Assembly (NCBI GenBank): GCA_903907075.1
Contig: CAIVMQ010000014.1
Location: forward strand, 1 to 49,755
Direction: 5' to 3'
From: an uncultured Bacteroidia bacterium
Lineage (GTDB): Bacteria; Bacteroidota; Bacteroidia; Bacteroidales; Prolixibacteraceae
Length of the DNA stretch: 49,755 nucleotides
A model generated the notes under the pieces. It did not search any database. It was not told the origin of the DNA and saw nothing but the letters and a program-made list of their open reading frames with translations. The position numbers and the translations under genes are program-made. Shown here piece after piece: positions 8,452-16,646 of this stretch. Numbering within the stretch: position 1 is the first letter of the stretch; every line of letters starts with the position of its first letter.

Positions 8452-9672
8452 CTACTTATAAATCAGCATCGATAATTTATCAAAATCAAGGATCTCATTG
8501 GCTATAGTGCGGATCTGCTCAGGGGTAATTGCATTAATCTTTTTATAGATTACTTCAAGTCCGTCCATCTTATTATAGATTAAAAAGCTCTTTCCTAAGG
8601 TAAGCATAAGATCCTCATGATTTTCTTGAGACATAGCCAGCTGACCGACAAGTTGCTTCTTTGCTTTACTCATCTGAATATTACCCAACAATTTTTCTTG
8701 CAGAATTTTGATCTCCCGCTTGATTAGCGTGATTGCCTTATTCAAATTAACCTTGTCGGTACCAAAATAGATCGTAATTGTCCCGGTATCGGAATAGGCA
8801 GTATAAGATGACTCGAGGTTATAAGCGATTCCGTTGCGTTCGCGCAGTGCCAGATTAAGACGCGAATTACCTGACTGTCCACCAAGAACACTATTAAGCA
8901 AAACGAGACCAATACGGTTGGCATGTTGCACATCATATGCCAATCCACCAATAAGACAATGGGATTGAAAAGTCTCCTTATCCAAAAAAACGTTTTTAGG
9001 GGAGTTACTAATAAATTTCTGGCGAGAGAACTCACGAGTATTGGTTGAAAAATGACTGAAGTATCGTTGAGCGAGATGCAAAAACCGTTTTCCTGAAATA
9101 TTCCCAACAGAGCAGATTACCAACTGATCTGCAGTATAGTTTTTGGAAATGAAAGAGATTATATCCTCACGCGTAAAACCTTTAACATTCTCAGGTGTTC
9201 CTAAGATATTCCGACCTATTGGATGTCCCTTAAAGATCAACTCTTCAAAATCATCATAGATCAGTTCCGAGGGTGAATCGTTGTAAGAATTGATTTCATC
9301 GATTATAACATCTTTCTCCTTTTTTAGTTCCTGATCTGGGAATGTGCTGTTTATCAAGATATCGCTGAATAACTCCATCGTGCGATCATAATATTCAGCC
9401 AGGAAGGAGGCATGAAGGGCAGTCTCCTCCTTAGTCGTATAGGCATTTAGTTCTCCTCCTACATCTTCAAGTCTGCTTAAAATATGAAATGACTTTCTCT
9501 TCACCGTACCCTTAAAGATGGTGTGTTCAATAAAATGGGCTAAACCTTGTTCGTTTTGCGCCTCATCTCGTGATCCGGTATTGATAATAACCCCGCAATG
9601 TGCAACAGGTGAGTCGATAAATTGGTGAACCAACCTAATTCCATTGGGTAATTGAGCAGAAAAATATTCCAT
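8452..9672 (-). CDS. M16 family zinc peptidase (pitrilysin/processing-peptidase type)
   Basis: Numbered from the ATG, the protein is 406 aa. The inverted zinc motif HxxEH is HFIEH (His46, Glu49, His50), and the third ligand is expected in the downstream acidic helix KDVIIDEINS. The middle and C-terminal M16 repeat-like domain includes GGQSGNSRLNLALRERNGIAYN, typical of M16B peptidases related to mitochondrial processing peptidase. No signal peptide is apparent, so it is probably cytoplasmic. A TTG start at 9696 is possible, but that TTG is the last three bases of a -7 promoter element (9694-9701). I therefore chose the ATG at 9672, which also gives the usual N-terminus (YFSAQLPNGIRLV). It is the first gene of a four-gene operon. 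Confidence 0.94.
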   Translation of the reverse strand: MEYFSAQLPNGIRLVHQFIDSPVAHCGVIINTGSRDEAQNEQGLAHFIEHTIFKGTVKRKSFHILSRLEDVGGELNAYTTKEETALHASFLAEYYDRTMELFSDILINSTFPDQELKKEKDVIIDEINSYNDSPSELIYDDFEELIFKGHPIGRNILGTPENVKGFTREDIISFISKNYTADQLVICSVGNISGKRFLHLAQRYFSHFSTNTREFSRQKFISNSPKNVFLDKETFQSHCLIGGLAYDVQHANRIGLVLLNSVLGGQSGNSRLNLALRERNGIAYNLESSYTAYSDTGTITIYFGTDKVNLNKAITLIKREIKILQEKLLGNIQMSKAKKQLVGQLAMSQENHEDLMLTLGKSFLIYNKMDGLEVIYKKINAITPEQIRTIANEILDFDKLSMLIYK

Positions 9673-9693
9673 TAATACGATTTGAACAAGTTG

Positions 9694-9723
9694 CAAAAGT
9701 ATTGAAAATAGCGTGTCTACAAC
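9694..9723 (-). promoter_or_regulatory. Promoter of the M16-methyltransferase-DUF2851-channel operon
   Basis: On the minus strand the -7 element TACTTTTG (9694-9701) fits TAnnTTTG. A GTTG box (9720-9723) lies 18 nt upstream in the -33 position. The predicted transcription start falls just before the ATG at 9672 and excludes the TTG at 9696. Confidence 0.6.
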
Positions 9724-9979
9724 GAGAATATATGGAAAACTTTATTTTATCTTTCTTCTTGTTACACTCGTTCTCGTAGCCGAGGAAGTTAGAAATATAC
9801 GTGTAACTAGTTTAAAATTCGTGCAACACTAATAATCTAGCAATAAAACCTTACGAATTTAAAACCGTAACGCAGTGAGAGTAAAGCTATATTTTCAAAA
9901 TCGCTCCTTTATAAATATTGAATCCGCAGAGCCACCACATAATTACAGCAAACTTTATTGCTTTTTTTTTCAGAGTGTG
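9724..9979. other. AT-rich intergenic space between the M16 operon and tRNA-Phe
   Basis: No ORF of note was found. It contains a 7-bp inverted repeat (GTTACAC/GTGTAAC around 9758-9807). A weak 5-bp hairpin (AGCAA/TTGCT) at 9947-9962 is followed by nine T on the plus strand, which could be a poor terminator. Nothing else was seen. Confidence 0.3.
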
Positions 9980-10010
9980 CTTGGAGAGAAATAAAATTTG
10001 ATTAGTTTTG
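9980..10010 (+). promoter_or_regulatory. Promoter of tRNA-Phe
   Basis: CTTG (9980-9983) and TAGTTTTG (10003-10010) are spaced by 19 nt and match the Bacteroidota -33/-7 pattern. The -7 element lies 16 nt upstream of the mature tRNA 5' end. Confidence 0.65.
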
Positions 10011-10026
10011 CCACGCGTTCAAAAAA

Positions 10027-10099
<73 letters not shown>

Positions 10100-10122
10100 C
10101 ATCTTAGGAAGGCAAATAATTT

Positions 10123-10162
10123 AAAAAGGGATGATTTTCAATAGAAAATCATCCCTTTTTTT
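10123..10162. terminator. Bidirectional terminator between tRNA-Phe and the TPR gene
   Basis: A 17-bp perfect stem (arm AAAAAGGGATGATTTTC) encloses a 4-nt loop and carries T-tracts on both strands. It serves tRNA-Phe on the plus strand and the exbB-to-TPR operon, whose last stop codon is at 10212, on the minus strand. Confidence 0.92.
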
Positions 10163-10211
10163 GTTCCCTTTAAGTAGAAACACAGTATTAAATTCGTATA
10201 CTATCAGTAAG

Positions 10212-11942
10212 TTACTTAGTAGTCGGAATTGCTATTTTTAACTTTTTGAACACTTCTAAAGCTTGAGCATCGGCAGGATCAATCTCAAGTATCTTTCGGA
10301 AATAATCAATAGAACTTGCTTTTAAAACGTCAGATTGTTTCTTATCACTTTTCACAATCCGTTCGCTGTTAAGATAGAAATAGGAGCCCAAATACTTATA
10401 ACATTCGATCATTGATCGCTTATTTTTTGTTGCATCGCCAGCTTCAAGAATTGCTAATGCTTTCTCGTACGACTCTTTAGCCAGACTAGTTTCAGCCTCA
10501 GGATCAAGTAATGAGTTCATCCTTCCTCTCCATATAAATCCACCGGCATATTTATCATTAAGAATGGTAACTTGAGTAAATGCGCTATCAGCCTTCTGGA
10601 AATATAATCGTTTAGTAGCATTAACATTCACACTATCGGTAAATGGTATTTTACTGGTTGCCTGAAGAAGAGCTAATGAATCATACTTCGCACGATATAT
10701 TTCAGCTTGAAAGTAATACTCCTTGCCAATCAAGAAATAGGTGCTCATCTTATCTGATCCGGAACCAATCATTTTAAGATAGGTATTTGCAGCTTCAATA
10801 TGAAGTTTATTACTCGTATAAAGCTTGGCCAGTTCATCGTACATTTCAGTCTTGGTAGAATCCATTATCAACACTTTATTATAACTGTTGATCGCCATGG
10901 TATCTTTTCCAACTTTCTGCAATAGTCGGCCATAATAGACATAATCAGAAGCTAAGTTTTTCTCCGGATCATGAATTTTAAAAAATTTGGACATATACTC
11001 TACCCCATTAGCATAATCTCCAGTCTCATAGGCAATATATCCTCTAACACGCAGTAGGACCGATTCATCTTTACTTTGCTTCATCACCTCTTCAAGGAGT
11101 TTGGAAGATTCCTCATATTTCTTGTTGTAGAATAGGATAAAGGCAAAACGCTCCCTATCATCAGAGGTAACTTCGGCTCTGCTCATGTAGATTTGATAAT
11201 TCTTCTCCGCTTCGGGGTATCGTTGAATTGAATAATAGAGATCGCCAAGATTCTTATAGACCAGAATTTGGTCTGAATTGAGTTCTATACTTTTTGTCAG
11301 GGCAGTTAAAGCATCCCGGTTAGCTCTGCCAAGGGAATGAATCACCCCCAGTTTTCGATAAGCGAGGGCATAGTTTGGATCGAAGAATATTGCTCTGTCG
11401 TAGGCATTTGAGGCTGTGCCATACCGGTGTCTTAGCATATCATAATCGCCAAATAGCACATGAAAAGGGGCATATTTGGAGTTCAGATTCATCCCTTGCG
11501 TAAGGTACAGATTACCTGTTGCTGTATCTTTCTTGGAAAGATCAAAACAACCTTTTGAAATTGCATAATAGACCTCTACATTCTTCTTATCCCCTTTACG
11601 AGCTTTATCGAAGTAATCGAGTTCGGCAATTTTATCACCTTTAACCATTGATACCTTACCAAGTCCAATTAATGGAAATGATGATTTTGAATCAACGGTT
11701 GAAGCCTGCTGATAGTAGTACTTTGCACTGTCGGCCATTTGCAGATAAAGGTAAGTATCGCCTAAGGAGCACAATGTTTTTAAATCATTAGGGGATGCTT
11801 TTAGCCTATTTAAAAAGAAACTGCGAGCCTGCTTGTATTGCAGATCATCCAAGAAATATTGTCCTTGATTCGTATTTGGCTGAGCCAAACCTACAACTGC
11901 AACAAAAAGAAAACTAAGGCTTAAAAGTAAATTATGTTTCAT
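10212..11942 (-). CDS. Exported TPR-repeat protein, last gene of the ExbBD/TonB operon
   Basis: The protein has 576 aa. A signal peptide (MKHNLLLSLSFLFVAVVGLAQ) is followed by TPRs almost to the C-terminus. Clear units include LKTLCSLGDTYLYLQMADSA, YALAYRKLGVIHSLGRA and ILVYKNLGDLYYSIQRYPEA. TPR solenoids bind other proteins, so this is a probable periplasmic scaffold or adaptor. The N-terminal PNTNQGQYFLDDLQYKQAR suggests the first TPR begins right after cleavage. It starts 42 nt after the PstS-like gene and shares the operon with exbB, two exbD and tonB. That context suggests it works with the TonB machine, perhaps as a partner of the PstS-like lipoprotein. The link is inferred from position only. 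Confidence 0.88.
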   Translation of the reverse strand: MKHNLLLSLSFLFVAVVGLAQPNTNQGQYFLDDLQYKQARSFFLNRLKASPNDLKTLCSLGDTYLYLQMADSAKYYYQQASTVDSKSSFPLIGLGKVSMVKGDKIAELDYFDKARKGDKKNVEVYYAISKGCFDLSKKDTATGNLYLTQGMNLNSKYAPFHVLFGDYDMLRHRYGTASNAYDRAIFFDPNYALAYRKLGVIHSLGRANRDALTALTKSIELNSDQILVYKNLGDLYYSIQRYPEAEKNYQIYMSRAEVTSDDRERFAFILFYNKKYEESSKLLEEVMKQSKDESVLLRVRGYIAYETGDYANGVEYMSKFFKIHDPEKNLASDYVYYGRLLQKVGKDTMAINSYNKVLIMDSTKTEMYDELAKLYTSNKLHIEAANTYLKMIGSGSDKMSTYFLIGKEYYFQAEIYRAKYDSLALLQATSKIPFTDSVNVNATKRLYFQKADSAFTQVTILNDKYAGGFIWRGRMNSLLDPEAETSLAKESYEKALAILEAGDATKNKRSMIECYKYLGSYFYLNSERIVKSDKKQSDVLKASSIDYFRKILEIDPADAQALEVFKKLKIAIPTTK

Positions 11943-11984
11943 GTTTATTATATTGTATATTAAATACTTGCAATTAAAAAGTGT

Positions 11985-12923
11985 TTAAAACTCTTTTCGA
12001 ATATTAATAACCCGTGATGGTGCTACCGCAGGAAGAACTCCCGATTTTAAAATAATTCGTTGTCCCTTATCGCTTGCAACAAAAGCTGAGAATCCAGTAA
12101 CCAGTCCGTTTCTTGGTTCTGCATTTATAATATAGATATCCCGTGTCAACGGATAAATATGATCCATTAGGTATGCCTGATACGGTTTAAAGCTATTCTC
12201 TGTAGTAGGTCGTGGGCTATCGCTAACTGATAGCACTTTAATCTTCTTATGGAACGATAGGTGCAAAGAGTCGTTACTATTGCTTATCCAACTTGTACCA
12301 ACAAAGCCTAATACACCTGGATGAGTACTCGTATATTCAATCACATCACGGTTATATTCTAAAGCAAAGACATTTGTTTTAACTAAAGTACCTTTACAAA
12401 GCGAATCGACGAGAAAATTAATAATACTCGATTTTTCATTGTCAAACACCGCCTTTATCTTTCCTGCCTTCGAGCCGGGATTTATCTGATTCCACTGATC
12501 TATTTTACCTGTGAGTATATCTTTAATTTGACTCAACGTAATTACAGACTCCTTACTAGTTGGAGAGACGATTAAGGCAATAGCGTCAGTGGCAATCTTG
12601 GTCTGACGAGGGAATATTTTCTTTTGGTTTAAGCTAGAAATTTCAGCCTTAGTTAATGGCCTTGAAGTAACAATCAACTGAACATCGCCATTGAGCAATT
12701 GATTAAAAGCATCAACTTCAGGGAGGTAGTTGGCTTTAAATTCGGAATATCCGTAAATCCCTTTAAAGACGTCTAATTCGGCTTCAATAATTGGGCGGAA
12801 AGTCTCATCAGTTGTAATCGTAGATGAACCCGTAGTAGGGGTATTTCGGTATGGATCACCTTTAAAAAACCTACACCCACCTAATAAGATAACTAATAAT
12901 ACAAGGAAACTAATTTGCTTCAT
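11985..12923 (-). CDS. PstS-like phosphate-binding-type lipoprotein
   Basis: From the ATG at 12923 the protein is 312 aa with a lipoprotein signal (MKQISFLVLLVILLGGC, Cys17). The mature part matches the periplasmic substrate-binding fold of the PstS/PBP-like-2 type: GSSTITTDETFRPIIEAE near the N-terminus, then NGDVQLIVTSRPLTKAE. DAIALIVSPTS...TLSQIKDILTGKIDQW is the classic hinge-region signature of phosphate-binding proteins. The C-terminus (GFSAFVASDKGQRIILKSGVLP) is also family-like. No pstC, pstA or pstB transporter genes lie nearby; instead it is encoded with exbB, exbD and tonB. A longer ORF to 12989 exists, but it would overlap the upstream small gene by 80 nt and lacks a signal peptide, so the shorter start is chosen. 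Phosphate as the ligand is unproven. Confidence 0.88.
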   Translation of the reverse strand: MKQISFLVLLVILLGGCRFFKGDPYRNTPTTGSSTITTDETFRPIIEAELDVFKGIYGYSEFKANYLPEVDAFNQLLNGDVQLIVTSRPLTKAEISSLNQKKIFPRQTKIATDAIALIVSPTSKESVITLSQIKDILTGKIDQWNQINPGSKAGKIKAVFDNEKSSIINFLVDSLCKGTLVKTNVFALEYNRDVIEYTSTHPGVLGFVGTSWISNSNDSLHLSFHKKIKVLSVSDSPRPTTENSFKPYQAYLMDHIYPLTRDIYIINAEPRNGLVTGFSAFVASDKGQRIILKSGVLPAVAPSRVINIRKEF

Positions 12924-13119
12924 CTCGTTTGGCATAAGAAACCAATGAATAAATTCTGAAAGTACCGTAAGTAAGTAAAAGAATTCCAAACCACATCCTT
13001 GCAGAATTATTTACTGGGAGCAGTAATCTGTCAGAAAACAAGATCACTACTCCCAGCAATAAATAGACAAAAGCCATTGAAAACTTAAATATAAGAAAAA
13101 TTTGTTTCCTTAATATCAT
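12910..13119 (-). CDS. Small two-helix membrane protein in the TonB operon
   Basis: This is a 69-aa protein of unrecognised family. It has a basic N-terminus and two hydrophobic segments (about residues 7-32 and 41-62) joined by a short polar turn containing PVNNSAR, and ends in AKRDEAN. It starts 12 nt after tonB, and its end overlaps the start of the PstS-like gene by 14 nt. That tight packing is the main evidence that it is real and translated. A position between tonB and a lipoprotein suggests an inner-membrane accessory of the ExbB/ExbD/TonB complex, but the function is unknown. Confidence 0.75.
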   Translation of the reverse strand: MILRKQIFLIFKFSMAFVYLLLGVVILFSDRLLLPVNNSARMWFGILLLTYGTFRIYSLVSYAKRDEAN

Positions 13120-13131
13120 TTCAGTGATTTC

Positions 13132-13923
13132 CTATTGCAACACATATTTTATAGGAACGGTATAACTAACCAAAACCGCTTTTCCCCCTTGTTTCCCTGG
13201 ACTCCAAGCCGGCATCTTATTTAATACTCTAATTGCCTCTTCGTCGCAGCCACCACCGATTCCACGAACCACTTTGATTCTGGTGATTTTTCCATCACGG
13301 TCGACAACGAAATTAAGGATTACAGTTCCCTGAATACCATTCTCTGCAGCGAGGGAGGGATACCTAAGGTTATTTCGGATAAATTTCATCATCTCCTTTT
13401 CTCCACCAGGGAATTGAGGCATCTGTTCTACAATTACAAAAGGTTGATCGGGCTCTTCTGTGATCTTTTGTGTCGCAATTGGAGCAGCTACATCATCAGA
13501 ACCTTTATCAAAAGTGACATTACTTACCGCAGCTTTTGTCTCAATTACCTCTTTTTGTAGCTTAACTTCTTCCTCCGGCACTAACTCATCAGGTTTAATA
13601 ACTGGCGGTGTAAATTTGATCGTATTACGCAATGGTGGAGGTGGAGGTGGAATCTCTTTTAATATATTTTCTTTGGGTTTATCCAATTCAATATTAGAGA
13701 GAGCTCTTACGCTCACATCCTTATCTGCACTCTTAGGAAAAATAGAATTTATCAGACTTGGTGCTGAAACGATCAGAATAAAAACGATGCTGGCAATGAG
13801 AAGAGCTTTGAAATGTCTTTGAGACGAATTTTTTCTCAGTTCATAAGCTCCATACTCACGGTTCTTGGCTTCAAAAACCAATTCGCACCATTCGTTAGAA
13901 AAAATATCATTATTTGCTGCCAT
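13132..13923 (-). CDS. tonB: TonB family energy-transducing protein (operon copy)
   Basis: The protein has 263 aa. TonB couples the inner-membrane proton motive force, harvested by ExbB/ExbD, to outer-membrane receptors. Residues 1-40 are a cytoplasmic arm (NDIFSNEWCELVFEAKNREYGAYELRKNS) typical of Bacteroidota TonB proteins. One TM helix follows (about 41-60). A periplasmic proline-rich stretch (EIPPPPPPLRN...FTPPVIKPDELVPEEE) leads to the C-terminal TonB domain (about 175-263) with PQFPGGEKEMMKFIRNNLRYP and a GTVILNFVVDRDGKI beta segment. It lies in the exbB-exbD-exbD operon and has a close paralogue at 16805-17608. Confidence 0.94.
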   Translation of the reverse strand: MAANNDIFSNEWCELVFEAKNREYGAYELRKNSSQRHFKALLIASIVFILIVSAPSLINSIFPKSADKDVSVRALSNIELDKPKENILKEIPPPPPPLRNTIKFTPPVIKPDELVPEEEVKLQKEVIETKAAVSNVTFDKGSDDVAAPIATQKITEEPDQPFVIVEQMPQFPGGEKEMMKFIRNNLRYPSLAAENGIQGTVILNFVVDRDGKITRIKVVRGIGGGCDEEAIRVLNKMPAWSPGKQGGKAVLVSYTVPIKYVLQ

Positions 13924-14046
13924 TAGGATACAATTTTCATCCGTAAATAATTTAAAATTGAGGTCAGACAGAACGCGAATCTCAGATTCGTTTTACAGTT
14001 GTACTGTACCTTCCAATTCTTTTTAAAGCTGGTATTGTTAATTAGG

Positions 14047-14658
14047 TTACAATTTTTTCGCTAACAACTCCAAATCAAATGGGGTAATATCGACAATCGC
14101 ATAACGACCGATATTACAAATCGCCATCTCATCTAATGCGTCGATCAGGTTTTTGTATGAACTATCTATAGTTCCTTTAATTAAAATGATTGGTGCCTTT
14201 TTATCGGAAATAATCTCATTTTTTTGTTTCTCAAAATCCTGGTAAGAGAGTTTAGTAACCTCTCTTTTAGCTTTAAGATCTCGCACCTTAACCATAATAT
14301 CATAATTCTTTTTAATTAAAAACTGACGCATCCCTTTTGGAGAAAAATCAGTCTCAACTAATACTGGATCGATATTATTTTCGCGAGTCCCCTCATAATA
14401 GAAAACCTTATTCTCTTTCCCAAGCAATATTGTTACTGCCCGGGAAGCTTTAATCTTTGTTTGATCCTCCTCGTTTATTTTCTCTTTGGAGGGCATAGCA
14501 ATCTCCATCGTCTGAGGCTTACTCAGCGTGGTTGCAAGCATAAAAAATGTAATAAGCAAAAAACCGAGGTCAACCATAGGGGTAAAATCTACCCGGGTTG
14601 ACATTTTTTTGGTCTTCCCCTTTTGCTTAACTTGACTATCCTGAGATACTTCAGACAT
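14047..14658 (-). CDS. exbD: ExbD/TolR family protein 2
   Basis: The protein has 203 aa. A short basic cytoplasmic N-terminus (KQKGKTKKMSTR) precedes a single TM helix with the signature VDFTPMVDLGFLLITFFMLA. The Asp in MVDLGF is the family's proton-carrying residue. The periplasmic domain runs to the C-terminus. It forms, with ExbB and the second ExbD, the proton-driven motor that energises TonB. It lies 17 nt after the other exbD and 123 nt before tonB. At about 200 aa it is longer than E. coli ExbD (141 aa), as is usual for Bacteroidota. Confidence 0.93.
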   Translation of the reverse strand: MSEVSQDSQVKQKGKTKKMSTRVDFTPMVDLGFLLITFFMLATTLSKPQTMEIAMPSKEKINEEDQTKIKASRAVTILLGKENKVFYYEGTRENNIDPVLVETDFSPKGMRQFLIKKNYDIMVKVRDLKAKREVTKLSYQDFEKQKNEIISDKKAPIILIKGTIDSSYKNLIDALDEMAICNIGRYAIVDITPFDLELLAKKL

Positions 14659-14675
14659 GAATTATAAGTTTACGA

Positions 14676-15284
14676 TTATTCATAATCAGGTGTACTTTTA
14701 AGACTAGTGAGCAGGTTATACCTGTTCTCATTGATATCCTGCAGACTACCCATTATCTTTTTAATTACCGGATAGGTTGTTGCCTGGTCAGCTTTGATCG
14801 CAATCCGGTATTCACCGTTTATCCCCTTGGCCAGACTTACCCAGTTTTTAAACTGATTATCTAATGAATCACAAGGGATTCCGAGTGCATTCTGTGGCAA
14901 ATCACGCTCTTCAGTTTTCAACGCTAAATAGGACTTCATCAAATTGATAGGAACTCCAAACTTATTAACCAAACTAAACTCCTTTAATTCTGCCGGGGTA
15001 AAAGTGGTGTTATAAGCAGCTCCCATTTTCGTTAGCAACTGAACCCTGTTCTCCTGTCCGTCAATACCAAAGAAAACCTTCCCCTTCGCATCGATCAAAA
15101 TTGAAATGATATTACGATCAGGAATCTTAATCTCTGAAATCGAAGCAGGTGTGCTTACTGCAACAGGCTCTTTTTGCGTAAAGTTGGAGGTAAGCATAAA
15201 GAAGGTCAGTAATAAGAACGCAACGTCACACATTGCGGTCATATCAATAGCCGTGCTCTTCCTTTTAATTTTGACTTTTGGCAT
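14676..15284 (-). CDS. exbD: ExbD/TolR family protein 1
   Basis: The protein has 202 aa. It has a basic N-terminus (MPKVKIKRKSTA) and then the TM signature IDMTAMCDVAFLLLTFFMLTS, with the Asp of CDVAF as the expected proton-path residue. The periplasmic domain ends in a conserved-looking PVIKKIMGSLQDINENRYNL. The two tandem ExbD proteins share their TM helix but differ strongly in the periplasmic part, so they probably form a hetero-oligomeric plug within the ExbB pentamer rather than being redundant. That is inference. It starts 24 nt after exbB. Confidence 0.93.
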   Translation of the reverse strand: MPKVKIKRKSTAIDMTAMCDVAFLLLTFFMLTSNFTQKEPVAVSTPASISEIKIPDRNIISILIDAKGKVFFGIDGQENRVQLLTKMGAAYNTTFTPAELKEFSLVNKFGVPINLMKSYLALKTEERDLPQNALGIPCDSLDNQFKNWVSLAKGINGEYRIAIKADQATTYPVIKKIMGSLQDINENRYNLLTSLKSTPDYE

Positions 15285-15308
15285 AATTACAATATATAAA
15301 CAATTAGC

Positions 15309-16112
15309 TTAGTGCTTTGAAGCAAATGTCTGAACGATGCTATAACCAGCTTCGTCAATTGAATAAGTCAATTTGTCAATTTTGGTGGTGAAGTAGTTAT
15401 ACATAACAACTGCAAGTGCTCCTGTGCCAATACCAAAAGCCGTATTAATAAGGGCCTCTGAAATACCGGTTGATAACGCAACAGAATCGGGAGCACCAGC
15501 ATTGGCCATCGCGGCAAATGAACGGATCATCCCAAGTACAGTTCCCAATAGCCCCATCATGGTAGCTACCGAAGAGATCGTTGCCAAAATTGGTAGATTT
15601 TGCTCCAAACTCGGAAGCTCCAAAGAGGTAGCCTCTTCAATATTCTTGGTAATATCAAGCAATTTTTGCTCTTTAGTCATACTGGTATCTTTCTCTAGCA
15701 TCTGATATTTTAACAATGCTGCTCTTGATACACTGGCAATAGAGCCTTCAAAACGGTCACATTCCGTGATCGCTCCGCTAATATCATTCTTAGAAAGACA
15801 TCCTTTGATCGTTGCAACAAATTTTACTGCCGATCCTTTTCCTCCTGCCTTGTTAATCGTTAAATAACGCTCAAGCGAAAATGCCAAAACTGTTAACAAC
15901 AGCGTCATAATGAGGGGAACAATCATTCCACCTTTATAAATAACGCCAAGGTAATCACCGGGGATAGGGGCATTAGCAGAATTATTACCCTGGAAATGGC
16001 CGCTTGCGCCCATAATCACATTAAAAACAACTACCGCGATAATAAACGAAACCGGAATAACCAGTGCAGAAAAAGCTCTCTGAAATTTTAAAAACCCATT
16101 TTGTGATTTCAT
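15309..16112 (-). CDS. exbB: ExbB/TolQ/MotA family proton-channel protein
   Basis: The protein has 267 aa. The first TM helix (about 12-32) is followed by a periplasmic glycine/asparagine-rich loop containing NNSANAPIPGD. A second helix (about 58-80) is followed by a large cytoplasmic domain. Two C-terminal helices (about 175-200 and 220-245) carry the conserved ATISSVATMMGLLGTVLGMIR and GISEALINTAFGIGTG motifs, with the Thr/Gly residues that line the proton path. It is the first gene of the operon. The closest good -7 element is about 240 nt upstream, implying a long leader. Confidence 0.94.
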   Translation of the reverse strand: MKSQNGFLKFQRAFSALVIPVSFIIAVVVFNVIMGASGHFQGNNSANAPIPGDYLGVIYKGGMIVPLIMTLLLTVLAFSLERYLTINKAGGKGSAVKFVATIKGCLSKNDISGAITECDRFEGSIASVSRAALLKYQMLEKDTSMTKEQKLLDITKNIEEATSLELPSLEQNLPILATISSVATMMGLLGTVLGMIRSFAAMANAGAPDSVALSTGISEALINTAFGIGTGALAVVMYNYFTTKIDKLTYSIDEAGYSIVQTFASKH

Positions 16113-16351
16113 ACTCTAATGATTACTAAGTGTTTAAATAAAAGTTTAAGATAATGGTTTAGAAAAAATTTAACGATGATTAAGTCGTGATTTTTTTTTG
16201 AGTAAATTTAGAATCTATATTTGTTTTAAATTATTTTGAAACAAACAACTGATAATCAATTAAAATTTAAAATTTCAACCCCCTTAATCGCAAACTCGAA
16301 TTCCTATTTACGTATCTTTTCAATAATTGCAAATTAAACCATTAAGAGCAT

Positions 16352-16385
16352 CAAATTTACAACAAAAAAATAAGATCGGCACAAC
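16352..16385 (-). promoter_or_regulatory. Candidate promoter of the exbB-to-TPR operon
   Basis: On the minus strand TAAATTTG (16352-16359) matches TAnnTTTG, and GTTG (16382-16385) sits 22 nt upstream in the -33 region. It would give a 5' leader of about 230 nt before the exbB ATG. No better element is visible closer to the gene. Confidence 0.4.
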
Positions 16386-16614
16386 GAAATTCAAACGAAT
16401 TAAAATAGTTCTTTAGTTCTAAATCGTGGACAAAATTAATAATCCAATTCAATTCACATCAGAGGGGCAAAATAAAATACTCATAAATGGTAAATATTAA
16501 CATATTTTAACATTTATACAGCTCTCATAAATATTGTCCAATGAGATAAAATCAATTAGATAATCCTATAATAAATCGGAATAAATAATAACTTAGACTC
16601 TGATTAATAGCTCT

Positions 16615-16646
16615 AAAGGTCTCTAAAATAAGGTTTAGAGACCTTT
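16615..16646. repeat. Perfect 13-bp inverted repeat without T-tract
   Basis: The arms AAAGGTCTCTAAA and TTTAGAGACCTTT pair perfectly around a 6-nt loop. There is no T-run on either side, so it is not an ordinary terminator. It lies about 160 nt beyond the stop codon of the orphan tonB and 500 nt before exbB. Confidence 0.65.

Noticed and set aside
8742..9107. 121-aa ORF inside the M16 peptidase gene
   Set aside because: It is a shifted frame of a clearly conserved gene, with no recognisable domain.
9947..9970. AGCAA/TTGCT hairpin with nine T as a terminator of a plus-strand RNA
   Set aside because: The 5-bp A/T-rich stem is too weak, and no plus-strand promoter or RNA was recognised upstream.
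11985..12923. Phosphate ABC transporter locus
   Set aside because: Only a PstS-like binding protein is present. No permease, ATPase or PhoU gene is adjacent.
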